DNA of 64,000 nt from Mitragyna speciosa. Its lineage: Eukaryota > Streptophyta > Magnoliopsida > Gentianales > Rubiaceae. The translations under genes and the position numbers were made by a program. This document shows positions 1 to 14,073 of the stretch, in pieces; within the stretch, counting starts at the first letter, position 1, and every line of letters begins with the position of its first letter. The DNA lies in NCBI GenBank assembly GCA_024721245.1, contig CM045557.1, positions 24,616,763 through 24,680,762 of the forward strand, written 5' to 3'. The notes beneath the pieces are model-generated. The model was not told the origin of the DNA. It made no database searches and was given only the letters and a program-made list of their open reading frames with translations.

Positions 1-3000
1 AAAGAAAAAAGAGAAAGAAAGAAGAAAAAAGGAAAGAGAGAAAAGAGAAAAAAAGAAAGAAAAGAGAGAAAAAGAGAGAAAAAAAGAAAAATCTGGAAAA
101 GTAGGAAAAGAAAAAAGAAAGAAAGGAAAACCGGTAAAAAAAAAAGAAAAAAAAAAGAGTTTTAGTGAAACTATGTCGTTTTGACGTAGTTTCACTCAAA
201 ACTACGTCGTTTTGATGGTTTAGTTTTTTAATTTGATTTTTGATTAATAATAGGTATTTATTTTATAGTCCTTATACTTTTATCAATGTCACTGTGGCCC
301 TGGAAATTTCTGATTTGTGCATTTAAGTTTTTATTTTTTATAGATTGACCCCTATAATTTTGTTTTCTTTTCAATTAGGTCCCAATTAATTGCATTTAAG
401 TCCCCCAACTTTTATATAATTATAATTTTGGCCCCTATGTTTTCAATTTTTTCATTTTGACCCCTATATTTTTATAAAATTGTATTGTGACCCCTAAATT
501 TTTCTAAAATTACATTTTACCCCTAAATATCTCTGAAAATTTCGTTTGACCCCCTTTTATTTGTTGGATATTGCAAATTGGTGTTTAATGTGGCTATAAT
601 TTACAAATTGAACCTTTGAATGTTGCTTAAAATTGCAATTTGGTTTTAAAATTCATTGGAAATTGTATTTTGCATATTTTAACTTGCTGGAATTTTATTT
701 TGTACCCCAACATTGCTGGAAATTCTATTTTTGCCCTAGAATGCTTGCTGGAATTTCATTTTTATCCCTCCCAACCTTGTTGGAATTTTATTTAAGTCAC
801 TACACTTGCTGGAATTTTATTTTTGGCCCCATATTGTTGCTGGAATTTATATTTTGGTCCTTTATGTTGTTGGAATTTGTTTTAAGACCTCCATTAACCG
901 TTAGAAATTGTATTTTAGCCTTTTATTTGTTGCTGGAATTTGTATTTTTATACTTATAGTTGCTGAAATTTTTATTTGTAACTCTTTTATATAGCTGAAA
1001 TTTGCAATTTGACCCTATACATTGCTATAAATTATGTATCATTTAATGACCTTGCTGAAATTATATTCTTGGCCTTAAGTATTGCTGGAAATTTTATTTT
1101 TGGACATTATACTTGCTGAAAATTATATTTTAGCCTTTAAACTATGTCATTACCTTAATTAAGGTTTAAAATTATAAGTTTACCCTTTTTGCTTGTTGTA
1201 AATTACATTTTTCATTTTTAGAACATTGCTTAAATTTCCATTTTTAATCCAAATCTTATAATATTTTATTTTTGCAAAAAAAAAAAATTTTAAGTCCTCA
1301 AAGCTTTAAATTATTTCTTTTCACATTTTCTTTATTTATTTTATCAAATTTATAATTAATGTTCTAAAATTGGGTCTTGTTAGGTTAATTAATGTTCAAA
1401 TTAGTTTCTTTATTTTCCTTTTAGTTATTTTGATAATTCTCATTTGGGTGTTTAAAGTTTAAGTATGTATTATTGTGTTTTATCTTCTCCTATTTTTTTA
1501 TTTATTCATTTTCCTTGTTTTACTTTATTTATTTATGCACTTATTTATTTTTACTTAAACAATTTTCATTTTTTTCTAAATACTTAATTATCATTATTTT
1601 ACTTTTGTCTATTATTGCTATAATTGTTGGAATTATCATAACATGTTCATAGTGATTGGTATTAAATTATTTAATTAGTAGTTTATTTATTAAATAGTTA
1701 TATTTTGACATGTTTGTTCATGTTAGTAGCGATTTGTACCGAGTTTACGAGTGGGAGGTACCTCGATTACCCTTTTTATTTCTTTTTATGTGCTTCTAAG
1801 TGCTCCTATGTGTTTTTCTATGTGTTTTCATGTATCTTTGTGCTTATAATTTTTATCCATATGTGAGTGTTTATTTATTTATGTCATATTATTTACTCGA
1901 ATTTAATTTTTGATTATTCAAAGAAATGTAATAGATAGGTAATATTCTATTTAGCAAAAATTTTGTATTTAGATAGTTAATGTAATAGATAGTTTATGTG
2001 TTATCTATTTAATAAAAATCTTATGTATTTTAGATAGAAAATGTAATAGATAGGCTAGATAGGTTACCTTTTATTTTATTTTTTAGATTGTAGTTAGGCT
2101 TTCCCGGTGTAATAGTTAGGGTTTTGTGTGCTTTGTGTGTTATGTGTGTTTATGTGTTTTATTCGCTTTCTTTAAGACTTTGCATCTAGAATATCATGCT
2201 TATATGTTATGTGCTCCTATGTGCTATTACGTGCTTTTATGTGATTATTGCTTCAATCTATGCTTTATTTATTTACTTGCTTTACTATTATATATGTGTA
2301 TCGTCGCCACACTAGTTCAACGCTAGTTATGGTTAATTTTGGTTTCTTCGCTAGTCCAACGCTAGCGGAGAATTTTTAAAAAATAGGCTAGTCCAATGCT
2401 AGGCCTTTAGGTCATCTTAGTATTAGAATCATTTCTCGCGTGTGCATTCCATTTCACACACATTTTTTCTTTTTAGGCCTTTTCCATTTTGTATGATTTT
2501 TATATACTTTATCACTTATTATCTATTTTTAACATCTATTTAGTGCATAACATTTAGATTCCACTACACATAAAATTTTAGATCATTTGTGTGATTTGAC
2601 TAGAAATAGTCATCTACTCACGTGGGAAGCGATGGTGTACATGTCGTTCCCCCCTCCGTGAGTAGGAACAGTTAGTCACGAGTCCATTCGTCCCCCGTAT
2701 CCGTTATGTTGTATCCCTACTTTCTTTGTTCACTTACTATCTATACTACTATTTTCCTTTTCTTTTGCATTTCACTTTGCATCTACACTCGTGACTCCAT
2801 CGGGGTCTATACTCGGGTTTCGCAATTAATGCGAATATCTCGACCAAACCTCAATGGAATATTTTGTCCCTTAACGATACCCATTTTAGGACTAGATTTG
2901 CATTCATATAGTTGCATCCAAATGTGATAAAATCTTAGGGTTATATTGAGAAAATTTAGACTAAACCTCGCAACTAGTTTCGGTTAGGTTGAAAGGGTGC

Positions 3001-3500
3001 CTTAGGCGCGAGCCTTTGCCTTCCCTTTCTTCAACTGTGACTCCCGGACCTTTTTCTCTTGTTTTCAAAGACCTGGAGTTGTCTAAAAGGGTTTTTATCG
3101 CTTTTCTTACATTTTTCTCAAATCATTTTTCTAAATAAATCATTCTCGATTTTCTTACCTTTTATAAAATATTTTCTGGTGACTTGGTACACCAAAACTC
3201 AATACCAAGTGGCGACTCCCTTTTTACTAAAAACCCTTTTTAGACTCTATTTTCGGGCCCAAAAACCGTCGCATTTTCAAAGTCCCATTTTAGGCCCTTT
3301 TTCTTTTTATTTTTTAAATAAAGCATTTGTTTGTCACATTTTTATCGAATCATCTTTTACAAAGCATTTTCTAAAAATTATTTTTACAAAAATTTACCGC
3401 TTCTTTTTTCAATAAATAAAATCACATTTAATTCTTCCTTTTCCTTTTCCCGACTTCACACACTCTTATTATTTCCCTTATCGAAAAATGGGGCGCGACA
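1..3500 (+). mobile_element. 3' portion of a long Ogre/Tat-type LTR (solo LTR or 3' LTR)
   Basis: This stretch is collinear with the 3' part of the LTR at 46430-52029 (roughly 48600-52029). It has the same GA-rich start, the same hairpin around ACTACGTCGTTTTG, the same array of TTGCTGGAATTT-like units (about 640-1240), and the same terminal block ending GGGGCGCGACA at 3500. The next bases are TAACCAACAAG, not a primer-binding site, so this is the right end of an LTR in plus orientation: a 3' LTR whose element lies left of the window, or a solo LTR. A 5-bp duplication, if present, would be TAACC at 3501-3505; its partner is outside the window. Compared with the right-hand copy it carries about 60 extra bases near 1976-2036. 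Short reading frames within it (for example 633-959) are by-products of the repeat array. Confidence 0.88.
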
Positions 3501-6269
3501 TAACCAACAAGCGAAAAATTATTTTTAAAATTTACTTCTTCTTAACAGAAATATAGAAAAATTTTGATCATCTATCTTGTCTTCTTTTGGTTCAGATTAA
3601 ATGATTCAAGTATGCATTGCTTATAAAATGGTAAAACCAATAAAATGTATATCCAATTAATATAATTGCCTACCTAAATATATAACGTAAATTGATGAAT
3701 TGAAGTATGCATTGCCTATTTAAATATAATGATCAACTGACGTACGTGTGCATTGCTTATAAAATGGTACAACCAATATAAATTACATTCAATTAATTTA
3801 ACTGCCTATTTAAATAACATACCATATATTCGAAGGGAGACATCACAACCAACAGTTTCTTTATGGGACGGCCCAACCAATTTGGAGTTATGGAGGGTTC
3901 TGTCAATTTCGTTTCCCTCATTGATAATTCAGAATTTACAAGAAAATCTTTTCAAGTGATTAATTAGATAGTCTTGCTTAGTAATATGCTGAATTGTTTG
4001 CATAAGCTTTTAAAATGATTTATGTGATAAAGCTTTTGAAACTTATATGGATCCAAGATTTCTTTTTCTCCAAAATGACAAGAAAAAGGATATACAACAA
4101 AAGACCTTTGCACACTAATATATATAAGAAAAATTGGAATTATGTTTACTTTTGGTAATGCATAACAAAACCAGACCTATCGCGACACCCTAACATCCAA
4201 ATGATTAAAATATAAATATGGTTTTAGAAAATCAAGTACTGAGACTTGCTAGTGAGGCAACAACTGAGATCTAATTTCGTACCTTTTTTTTTTTTTTTTT
4301 GGTAGAATTAGAAGACCGAGGTACAACTCTATTTTAGGAGAAAATACACAAATAGTCCCTACCATTTGAGGACTAACCATTTTTAGTCCCTTGCACTACA
4401 AACGGTCCCAAAATCATCATAATGTAACAATCTTTGCAATATCTCAATTTAACCCATTTTCTTGCGTGAAAATGCTATGCACACGTTCCATATTACCAAT
4501 ACATTCTTGAGTGATTACATTTCTCTCCAAAAAAATTGTATGTATCTCCAAGTGGTGTGAACTTTTTCTTCAACTTTTCAAGAAAAGAATATAAAGCGTG
4601 TGATTTTGTTTGATTTGTATATCTGATCTTTAATGTATTCCATATTACCTATGTGTCTAGATGAGTGTTTTTTGAGGTATTTTTTAAGAACGTTATTGTA
4701 GTTGTTTTAAAGATTCTTCTCGATAAATGTATATGTGAGATAAAAAGGTGGTTGACAAACATGTATGAAATTTTTAAAAAACATGTTTCTAAAAGTAGTA
4801 TTAAACAAACAGAGCCACCGAACTTGTGCTTGCTTTGTTTGGGCATATCATTTAGAGACACGTTCTTAAAAAATTTTGTACACATTTTTTAGCTATACAT
4901 ATTTACCAAAAAAAAAAAAATCACTTAACATACGGAAAAAATCATCAAACGCAAGTTTCCCTTTTGTCCCTTTGGTGGCACGAGTGTAAAGCAGAACACC
5001 ATGGAGATAACTTACTAAACGTTATCCAAACAAGTGAGGTTTCGATCAGGACCCAAATTGCACTTTGCAGGCACAAAGTCGAACCACTTTGAGAGGTTTA
5101 ACCAAATCTTACACTTCCAGAAGACACCAAATGGCTCGACAGACCATCAATTAAGTTGGAAAAGCCACTACTAGGTCAACAAAATGCCTCTATATTTGGC
5201 TTGATTTCAGGTTCCACTTGACATTTAGGCACCGACTAGCAAAAGAAATGGCATCCGCCTGGAGAAACTACTTTTTTTCCTCGTCTTTCTTTCTTGTTAA
5301 CCTTTGTCGAGGAAGCCAAAAAGTATGCCCGGTCAGAGATGGTCCTTAGACACATTTTAAAATTTAATCCAATACGACTAAGCTTCGTTTTGCGTCCAAC
5401 ACATGCTAGCAAGTGTAACCAATAAATGTTACCATTGCCTGATCATTGAATCCTGCAGCAACAGGCGAATTGAATGATTCATTATCCATACCTGTAGCTG
5501 CATCCGTTTGAATGGAGTAATTTTTCATATTTTTAAAGAATCATATTTTCATCTTGCATACACATCAAAAAAAAAAAAAATTAAAGAAATTATTTTAAAA
5601 GAAAACCTAAAAAATTAGCTGTGGAAACAGCTAGTTTATTCACACAAAAGGCAGCACACAGTCCAATTTACGAGATTGGCCTTATCAAGCTATTCTAAAT
5701 AGCGACATAGAAAGCTGAAACACCTTCATGGTGCGTCAATTCAGCATTCCAATAACAAAATGAACGTAACATGCTTAAATTTTTGTGTAGCACAGGACAG
5801 CTGGAACTTTTAGCTCCATGTAGTCTACAGAATCATCTGAAACAGGAAAATTTTGAAACGATATGACATTCTACTCGATAATGAGATTTTTTCACCTAAT
5901 AATAAGAATTCCTAAAGGCAAAAATCAAAAGTTTACACCTACGCCATCTAAGTTACCAGAAGTTGAATATTATTAAAAACGAAAAAAAAACAACAACACA
6001 TATTCTGCCAGCTAAGTTACCAGAAGTTGAATATTATAAATGAAACCAACACATATTCTGAAAGCAGGGGTGGCGAATATATAATGCCTCGGCTAACCAG
6101 CCATATTTGATCTCTGACAGGAACAAACTAAACATGGGAAAAAAGAAATTGGAAAACTAAGAAAGGGTGGGAAAGAAGAGAAGTCTAAAGGAAACAAAAG
6201 CCCTATAATCTGCCTGTTAGCATTTCCGTCAATCTAACCTTCGGCAACTCAACACCAAGAAACATGACG
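3501..6269. other. Intergenic region with degenerate tandem repeats
   Basis: No gene is supported here. At 3605-3680 and 3745-3815 two diverged copies of a block containing GCATTGCTTATAAAATGGTA follow each other about 150 bases apart. At 5949-6000 and 6012-6060 another block (TAAGTTACCAGAAGTTGAAT) is duplicated in tandem. The right part (about 6100-6269) is probably the 3' UTR of the minus-strand AHL gene. Frames at 4649-4892 are open on both strands but have no recognisable protein features. Confidence 0.5.
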
Positions 6270-9200
6270 TCAATTAGGATGCATCTTGACCGCAGAGTTT
6301 GGCCAGCCCATATTTGTGTACATTGGCAGGTTTTGGATTGATTGGGCATTACCGTAAGGCCCTGAGCTACGATTAAGTGGACTACCATTGTCATCGGATG
6401 AATCACTTGATGCACCCTGGGAGGGAGGACTAGCCCCCATCACTGGATTACCAAAATTCAACATGCCTGGGGCTGGTGCTGCAGATGAACCTTTTGGCTT
6501 TTTCCCATCTGCAATGAAGCTACCAACAACCACCTGGAAAAAGACTAACAGATGGTACATCCAGCACTACATGGAAAAATATCACTCACAGAAAGAGCAA
6601 TGATAGGGTACCTGTACAGGCGAAGCAGCCATAAGCATTCCTGCAACTCCACCACCCAATACTCTGCCATCTGACCCTGCCAAGGACACACTCAGACCTC
6701 CAGATCTACTGCGGCTACCATTACTTTCTGACAGCGAGAAAGAACCTGATAAAGAGATGATCTCGAATCGACCCTACATATCAAGCATCACAGTTAATGA
6801 CTCTGTAAAATTGAGTAATGAACAATGGTGAAAATCTTAAACCACACAAGGTGCACAGAAAATATATTTCTTAAAAAAAAAAAAAGGATAACAAAAACAA
6901 GCAGCAAACTAGTTTATCAACCAATTCCACTTAAAAGTCTTTTTCCACCTATGACAGGATATCAGTATTTAGGCTTTGCTTTGTAACTCAGGCACCCAAA
7001 CTATAAGGTGATTTAGTCAACATGTACACCAAAGAAGAACAGGGTTTAATGGATCTGGTCCAAGGCAAAGCTAAAAACGGAAATAACATGATATAAAATG
7101 TAGAAATCTAGGGTATTCATTATAGTAGCAATTTGATTGCAATACACTAAAAATATGTTACCTCGCACCACAGTGTTAACAACCAGAAATACTGAAATTA
7201 CACTAACTGACCATCTACTCCAGTGTCCACCTCTGACAGATACATTCAAACCACACCATAGAAGGATAACAGAGTCAGGAAGATCAACACAAGGCACTAT
7301 TACATTTACAGGATTTACAGGTATCCTCCTATTATGTTTGAGACCGTTTCTGTTTTCTTCTTTATCAACATACCTGGTTCCTTACTTTCACATGAGTGAT
7401 GCATTCTAATGCAGTTTGCAAGACATAAAGAAGTAAAGAACCACATCTCAGAACTGAAATCTTGAGAACAAAAATAGGACATGTTAAAAAAGAATAAGCT
7501 ACCAAATCTGGTAAGTTCAAACACAGAGAGCAAACTAACCCAAAGCACAGGTGGCAAGAACTCCAAATTTTCCTTAAGTTTACATTGGCAGGAATTAAGC
7601 ATCTTAAAAATACAGAATCGTAATTCTGTAATCAATATAAGTTTAAGTTACAGCTCGGATGCAAATGAGGACTCAAAAGTAATGACTTGCTACAACCACC
7701 TCAGCATATCATTCCATGGAAGAATGAAACCTGTTGACAAAGTCTAAACTGATGCAAGACAAATATAGCATCAGGCATGCAAACAAGGAATGCTTCCTCC
7801 ACGAAGAAAGAACCTGGTCCTACAAAGGTGAAAATTCTCCAAAATTTCCATTTCATTTCGCATTCGTTGCTCAGGAAGTTGACTTAAAATATGTGCTTGA
7901 ACATACATGTCCCAGCTTTACCCACATAAATAACACCCACACAGTAATCCAACACTTTGCTCATTCAAAGAAGCACCATTCAATAGAACTCCGGTTTACA
8001 TATGCTGTTGTAGTTCTTCTACATATTTTGACGTGAATAATTTGAGAAACAGAGTCAACTTCTAAAACTAGCCATTTTATTGAAGATAAGGATAACTCAC
8101 AAGAAGGTTTTATGTCAGTTAACACTAGCTGTTAACTTGAGTGCCATTTGAGTGCTGCCACTTGACCACAAGATACCAAATGCAGGCTACCCAAATAGGT
8201 TAAGATAATGCACTTGTATTACACTAGTGAAAGGCTAGGAAAAAGAAGACAGAGAGAAGGTTAGTACAACACAGAAGTATAATAAAGTACGCTAGCACAG
8301 AATGATTAGCCAAAAAACATATCATATTACCAAAATTACAACTTTGCTCGACACAAAACTACCTACTTTTCCTCTTCCTTAATCAAGATGTAACCAAAAA
8401 GCAGTGATTTGAAATGGCACAAATCATTGGAAGCCATACGAATAGGAACACTTGTAAGCCGCAAAAATCACAAAATACTCTTAATCATGAGAAATAACTA
8501 GCCATCACACATAGTCAATATCAAATCTCAGAAAGAGAAAGGCTAGAAAATTGCAGAAAGCATAAATGGTATTATCAGCTATTTCCAGGCATTGATTCAA
8601 GAAAATGTCAAATTTGCCACGTGAAAATAAAAGTCATACAAGAAAGATAATCTAATGCAGCCCATGTCACTGATTTAAGTCAAAAGTTAACAGCAAAATG
8701 AAGCGTGCTCTTCCGCAAGATGAAAAAGAAACAGAGACTGCAACCACCAACATGCTATCATAGGTCTGAGCCATACTTGGGAAGAGAAAACCACATGCAC
8801 ACGAACTTAGCACCAAAAAGGCACGAAATGTTGCACTTTAAAGAGCCCTTTTTACACTTTAGGGGTGCGGGTGACATGGATTTACATACAACTTAGGCAA
8901 AGTGGTTTATGATTGGTACTTTCTGTCTTCCGCCCAAAGATAAAATTGCTTTATTCTAAGGAATTAACCCTATAATCCAAATAGAAGACTATAGAAAATC
9001 ATGTATCCGGAATATGTGAAGAGCAACAATGGATCGAACTGAAGACTCTCTGTTTGCAAAGATGATTAGTGAGATAGCAGAGTTGTTAAACAGGATATAC
9101 ACATCAACATCTGTACATGTGTACCACAAAACAATAAACAGACATAAAAAGTGAATGAAGATGTAGGACTTGTTTGGTAATAAATACATTATGGAAGATT

Positions 9201-11548
9201 AATTATGTGACATCAACTGTAGTGGTGAAGAACAAGAAAAAGTTTAGTATTATGAGTAAGTCAAGCTTACATATATGATTTCCATTAGCAGAATAAAACA
9301 GCCTTCATATATCTACTCCTACAAAATTCAATTTCAAAGAACTTCTTGGAAAACCCAAAAAAAAAAAAAAAGGAGGCATCTCCAAAGAGACAGTAATCCA
9401 TATCATATCTCTGAAATTGAAGGATTTGCCTAATTTTCACAATCTCTTGATACTGGACTCTCACATCAAAAGCCAAGCTTCATGTCTAAACAAAGGCCTC
9501 TAACACTAAAAGGAACATCAAATCCATAATAGTCATCTCGGTCCCACCTCCCCAACTAAACACACAATGAAATAAACACAAAGCAGAGAACGAATACAAA
9601 ATAACAGAGAAAGACAAGCAAAGCCCTAAATCTTCATTAGCAGACTGAGTAAACTACACTGTCAACCCACATCAGAATTATGGCGACAAATACACAAAAA
9701 GGTGCATTTATTCTTTAGGACGAGGAATGCAATCCATATGAACCTGACCATAACGTCAACGACATGGCTAGTATAAACTCCATTATCCACGCATTAGAAA
9801 CAGCATCACTCTAATGGATATACTAAATAGAAAATTAAAGCAATGAATGTCTTCAGTAAACGTGCATCCAGCCACAAAAGTACACGGACAGCCCAAATAA
9901 ATGTTACTAAGAGGGCCCAGAATTCATTTCCACACACACCTCATAGGTCACAGTGCCACCAGACATTGCTGGTTGTCTGAGGGTTACATTGCAGATGGCA
10001 CCATTTGCAGATAGAATACACACAGTACGTGGCCCTTGCTGTGAAAAAGCCATGATCTTTGATGCTATATCCTGCAAGACAGAATAAACAACAATAAAAA
10101 GATAAAAGTTATTCAACTTTGACACTGAAATTTAAATGTTTTTGAAGCTATATAGCTTTAAACTCATTATATAGATAAAAGATAAAAGTTATTCAACTTT
10201 GGCACTGAAAGTTAAATGTTTTTGAAGCTATATAGCTTTAAACTCATTATAAATATCAACTTTAATATAACACTCCACAATCAGAAAGTGTAGTAACTAC
10301 TTTTGGACCCTAAAAAGTGTGGAAAGCACATGTACCAACTATTGTGAAACAAGCGATGCAACAGAAACAGAAAACTTCAGTCAATTGACATCATTGCATA
10401 CAATCTGCGAAGTTGATTGTAAAACATCATATGCCTAAATCCACCAAACCTCAGAACTAATGCTCTGACGTAATCTTTTACAGGATTGCAACAACAATTA
10501 CCTCCAGTTGCATTTGACAACAAAGCACACTTCAAATCAATACATATATACTGGCTTAAGATCACTCTTTTTTTCCTCCCTTGAGTTTTAATAATTCAGA
10601 TAATCCATAAAAAGGTATTTTCTTTTCTTGCTTCCCAAATGAAAATAATTCAGGTGAACCATAAAAAAGGCATTTCTTTTCTCCCTTCCCAGATGAATAA
10701 AACTATCACAAACAAATACACGTTAATTAACAAGCCAAATTACATAATTGCATTGTCTTTGACAAATGATCACATAAAAGAACCACATTTATGATTTACC
10801 TCACCAGCTTTCACCGTAATGACATGTGGCGTAAATCCAACTCCCGCAACTCCTGCCAACAACAAAACCAAAATCACTATCATTACACTCAAAAACCGTA
10901 CAAAAATTTTTTAAAAAAAGCAGAATTCACTCAAATGATCAGGGATAGTTGAAAATGACCTAAAGCATCAAGCTGTCTCTTTCCAGAGCCAGGGGGACGG
11001 CCTCGGTGCTTCTTAGCCGGAGTCTCCGATGAAAGGGTCCCGCCACCGCCACCCCCACCGGAATCCGTGAGGCCCACAACGGTAGTGGAGGAAATCGGAG
11101 TAACAGACGTAGGCGAAAGCCCAAGAGCAATGCTACTACCCGCCCCATCAGGCGAATACTTCCTCGGTCTACCTCTTTTCTTCTTAGCAGGCTCAATGCT
11201 AAACCCTCCACCGCCACTTCCACCACCGCCTGCAGTCGGCGAAGACTGCCCCCCTCCGCCACCGCCAACGCCATCGGAATAATCGGAATACGGCTTCGCC
11301 CCGGGCCCAGATGAGCCCACCATCGACGAATTAAACGGAAATCGCGGAGGGTTTTGCGGGTTCTGCTGATGCTGTTGCATAATATTATTAGTATTACTAC
11401 TGGAAGTTTGAAGAGGGTAGGAGTTGGGCTGGGTTTGGGACACCAAAATGGTGGAAGGGGGTGGCGGTTGGTGGTGGTGATGGTGGTGGTGGTGGAAAGA
11501 TTGCGGGTGGTGGGATGGCGGAGCAGCGGAGGAATCTTGAGAATCCAT
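6270..11548 (-). CDS. AHL: AT-hook motif nuclear-localized (AHL) protein, two AT-hooks plus PPC/DUF296 domain
   Basis: Five minus-strand exons: 11548-10960, 10852-10800, 10071-9940, 6773-6612 and 6533-6270. All introns are GT-AG and all phases agree, giving 399 residues. The start at 11548 opens a Ser/Pro-rich region with an eight-histidine run (residues 19-26), Gln-rich and Gly-rich tracts. AT-hook 1 is RGRPRKY (125-131) and AT-hook 2 is RGRPPGSGK (182-190); both would grip the AT minor groove. The PPC domain runs from about residue 197 to 325 and includes the central GRFEIISLSGSF block at the start of exon 4. The tail is Ser/Asn/Pro-rich. Intron-containing, two-hook AHLs act in the nucleus as oligomeric transcription regulators in growth and chromatin contexts; that role is family knowledge. 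Intron 3 (6774-9939) is unusually long at 3.2 kb. AHL8 is the likely Arabidopsis counterpart from gene order, but which of AHL1-8 is closest is not settled. Confidence 0.95.
10101..10250. repeat. 80-bp-period tandem duplication in AHL intron 2
   Basis: A block beginning GATAAAAGTTATTCAACTTT occurs at 10101 and again at 10181. About 70 bases match with only a few substitutions (gacactgaaattt versus ggcactgaaagtt). It lies wholly inside intron 2 of the AHL gene and does not touch a splice site. Confidence 0.85.
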
Positions 11549-11884
11549 TTTCTTGATTTTTTTTCAATTTTCAATTTTTTTTAAGGATCGATTCGAATCA
11601 ATCAAATCTAAGAAGAGGGCTAAGAATTTAGCATTTTGGGTGGCGAGAGAAAGTGAAGGGAAGAATCTTCCACTACTGAAGAAGAGAGAGTGAAGAAAAA
11701 GAGAAAAAAACGAAATGTGAATAAAGAAAAAGAAAGGGTGGAGGAAGAAAAGCGGAGCCGAAGGATGTTGAAAGGGAGAATGGAAAGGACGGGTTTTAGA
11801 GTTTATTAGGGTTTCGATGATTTTTATTTTTGGTTTTCTCGTATGTATTTGTATATGTTACGTTGTTAGTGTGTGTATATATAC
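11549..11884 (-). promoter_or_regulatory. AHL 5' UTR and proximal promoter with telo-box and TATA-like sequence
   Basis: Read on the minus strand, the sequence before the AHL start codon is pyrimidine-rich (the plus strand shows GAAGAGAGAG-type runs at 11640-11760), as in many plant 5' UTRs. A telo-box, AAACCCTAA on the minus strand, lies at 11806-11814. A TATATATA stretch at 11874-11882 could serve as the TATA box about 330 bases before the ATG. The transcription start cannot be fixed from sequence. Confidence 0.4.
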
Positions 11885-14065
11885 ACACAGCACAGGTGTC
11901 TTCAGTTCTGTTCTTCTAGGCTGTGGTATAGTTGTTGGGGGGAGAGTCATAAATGTTTACATGGACTTTGAGGCCACTTGGATAAGTATTTCTTTGTTTT
12001 GTTTCTCTTTTCAAACTCTGATGATGAAATTGGGAAAATTTGAAGTTTTGCTCAAGTGGTTACCTTGTCCAAAGGTGTTTTCTTTAGAAATAGAATTGTC
12101 ATGGGATAATTTCACTCAATTCACATTTGGATTTTTTTTTTATTAAATATCACCTTTGCAAAAAAAAAAAATAAATAAAACCTTGTGTCTTTCTTAACCC
12201 TTGCCAATGTGCAAAACCATAAAAAATAGCAATATTATGTATCAAAATTTTTGTCTATTCACCAAATTGAATGACTAGAGTTAAATTGTGATATTTTGTT
12301 TTGTTTGGTCATTTTTGGCCACTTGGTTTCTCTAAATATGGATGTTGTTTAATTGTTTTGATGGAAAAAATAAATAAATGAATTTTCCTTCAAAAATATA
12401 GTAAATTATTTATAGGTAAATTGCAAGAGAAATGATTTAACCATGCTGTTTTTTATGTGTACAAACTCATTTTTACTTTTTAGGTGGATTGATTAAAACA
12501 CCCTTTACTTTTTGGACATGTAAATTTTGAATTTAATAGTTCAACACTTATTTTTCACATTGTTGGAGTATTTTAGTCCTTTTATTTAATATTAAACACA
12601 AAAGAGAAATTATCCAAACGATATCTCGTCTTCTTCAAGATATTTCTAGGTAGGACCTGATTGACCTCTGCACAACATAAAGTAACATGACCGGAGCTCG
12701 TGTACAAATAAATAAATAAATAAATAAATACTGTGTATAAATAATTACTTAATTGTAAATAGAGTTATTCATTAAAAAAAGTGCATGTATAAAGCCTCTT
12801 TGTCCTGTATAACTCTATATTTTTCTATTGCATCAATCACGGCCATCGATAGACCATTCTATTCCAACAGAAGTTGCACCAATCTGCAGTTTATGGACAT
12901 CATACTTTGAAGTCCATTGCTAATAATTGATTGTATATTTATTATATTTTCGAAATATTGGCACCGTTTGGATAGCATTATTTGGAGTGTTTTTTGATAA
13001 TTATATAAAGTGTTTTTGGTTGACTTTTTTGAAAAAGTAAAAAAAAATTCGAATGTGAAAATTTTTTTAAAGTGACATGATGATAATTTGAAAAATGAAT
13101 AATTAGTGTGGGAAAGTGTTTGAATGGTTTAAAATTTTTGGACCAACTTGCATTCATTTTTAAATGATTATATAAGAAAGACATTGAAATTTTTTTGAGA
13201 AAAGTTTATCTGAAAGAACTGAAAAAAAAAGGCCAATCAAATTAATAAGATGCAATTCATGTAACTGGAAAAAGTAACAAGCATTGAGCATGGATGCTGT
13301 GCTCGCTGAGTATTCATCTAATCATTTATATCTCTGAAGTAGATGATCTCTTAAAGAAGTAGATATTCGGTTCATTGTTCGAATTGTCTTTGCATTTTCG
13401 CTACTACCATTTTCAACGTCCAAAGCTGGACGACCGCATGTACAATCACCTTAAAATCTCTGCTGTGTGGAAGACCTCAGTAAGCCCACTCCAACAACCA
13501 CAATAATTCACTTGATCTGTGATGAATGGAGCCAGATCTGGAGAGAGTTTTGTAGTTTTACAATGACTAAAGCAAGGAAAAATTGCAGAAGGTGAAAGAC
13601 GATGAAGGATAAAGTGTTGTCCGCTTCGATCCATTATGGAGTTTTTGTTCTCTTTATGTCTGACATGGACATTTAAAGCGTCTGTTTTTGTCCACTCATG
13701 TCAGATATTCATTTCAAAAAATGCTATAGTGATTTTTCTTGTCTATATGCTGAAAATTTTTCTACTTAACCAAACAGGCTTTGGAAAATTTTCCCAAAAA
13801 AATCTAAAAACACCTATCCAAATAGGTCCATTGTTACTTACATGTCGGCAATTACATTATCTATTTTTCTAATAGATAAATAAGAAAATTATGTTTGATA
13901 TATGTTAATACATCTTTAACATGAGACTTGGATTTAAATCAAATGAAAATAGGATTTGTTGACACATGATGTACATTCAAAGAAGTCGTGCTAACATTTT
14001 ACTTGGGATGTGTGAAAAAAATAGTTTGCCTGAACTAGTTTAAGATTGTTTGACAAGAAAAACAA
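11885..14065. other. AT-rich intergenic region with a TAAA microsatellite and a possible MITE
   Basis: No coding signal is recognised. An (AAAT)n microsatellite lies at about 12706-12731. A candidate transposon at 12960-13829 is listed separately. The rest is AT-rich sequence without a convincing element. Confidence 0.4.
12960..13829. mobile_element. Possible MITE with degenerate terminal inverted similarity
   Basis: The left end reads GGCACCGTTTGGATAG and, reverse-complemented, the right end reads GGACCTATTTGGATAGG; both continue into a GTGTTTTT-like stretch. Both edges are flanked by ATT, a possible 3-bp target duplication. The inverted similarity is short and imperfect, and ATT is not the usual TWA of Harbinger elements, so this is only a candidate. 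Confidence 0.3.
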
Positions 14066-14073
14066 CATACATC

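Noticed and set aside
633..959. 108-codon frame in the left LTR
   Set aside because: Its repeats (LLEF, GISF) come from the TTGCTGGAATTT array, not from a protein.
10960..11574. 204-codon minus-strand frame and plus-strand frames over AHL exon 1
   Set aside because: They are shadows of the GC-rich, low-complexity AHL first exon in other frames; the real frame carries both AT-hooks and splices into the PPC domain.
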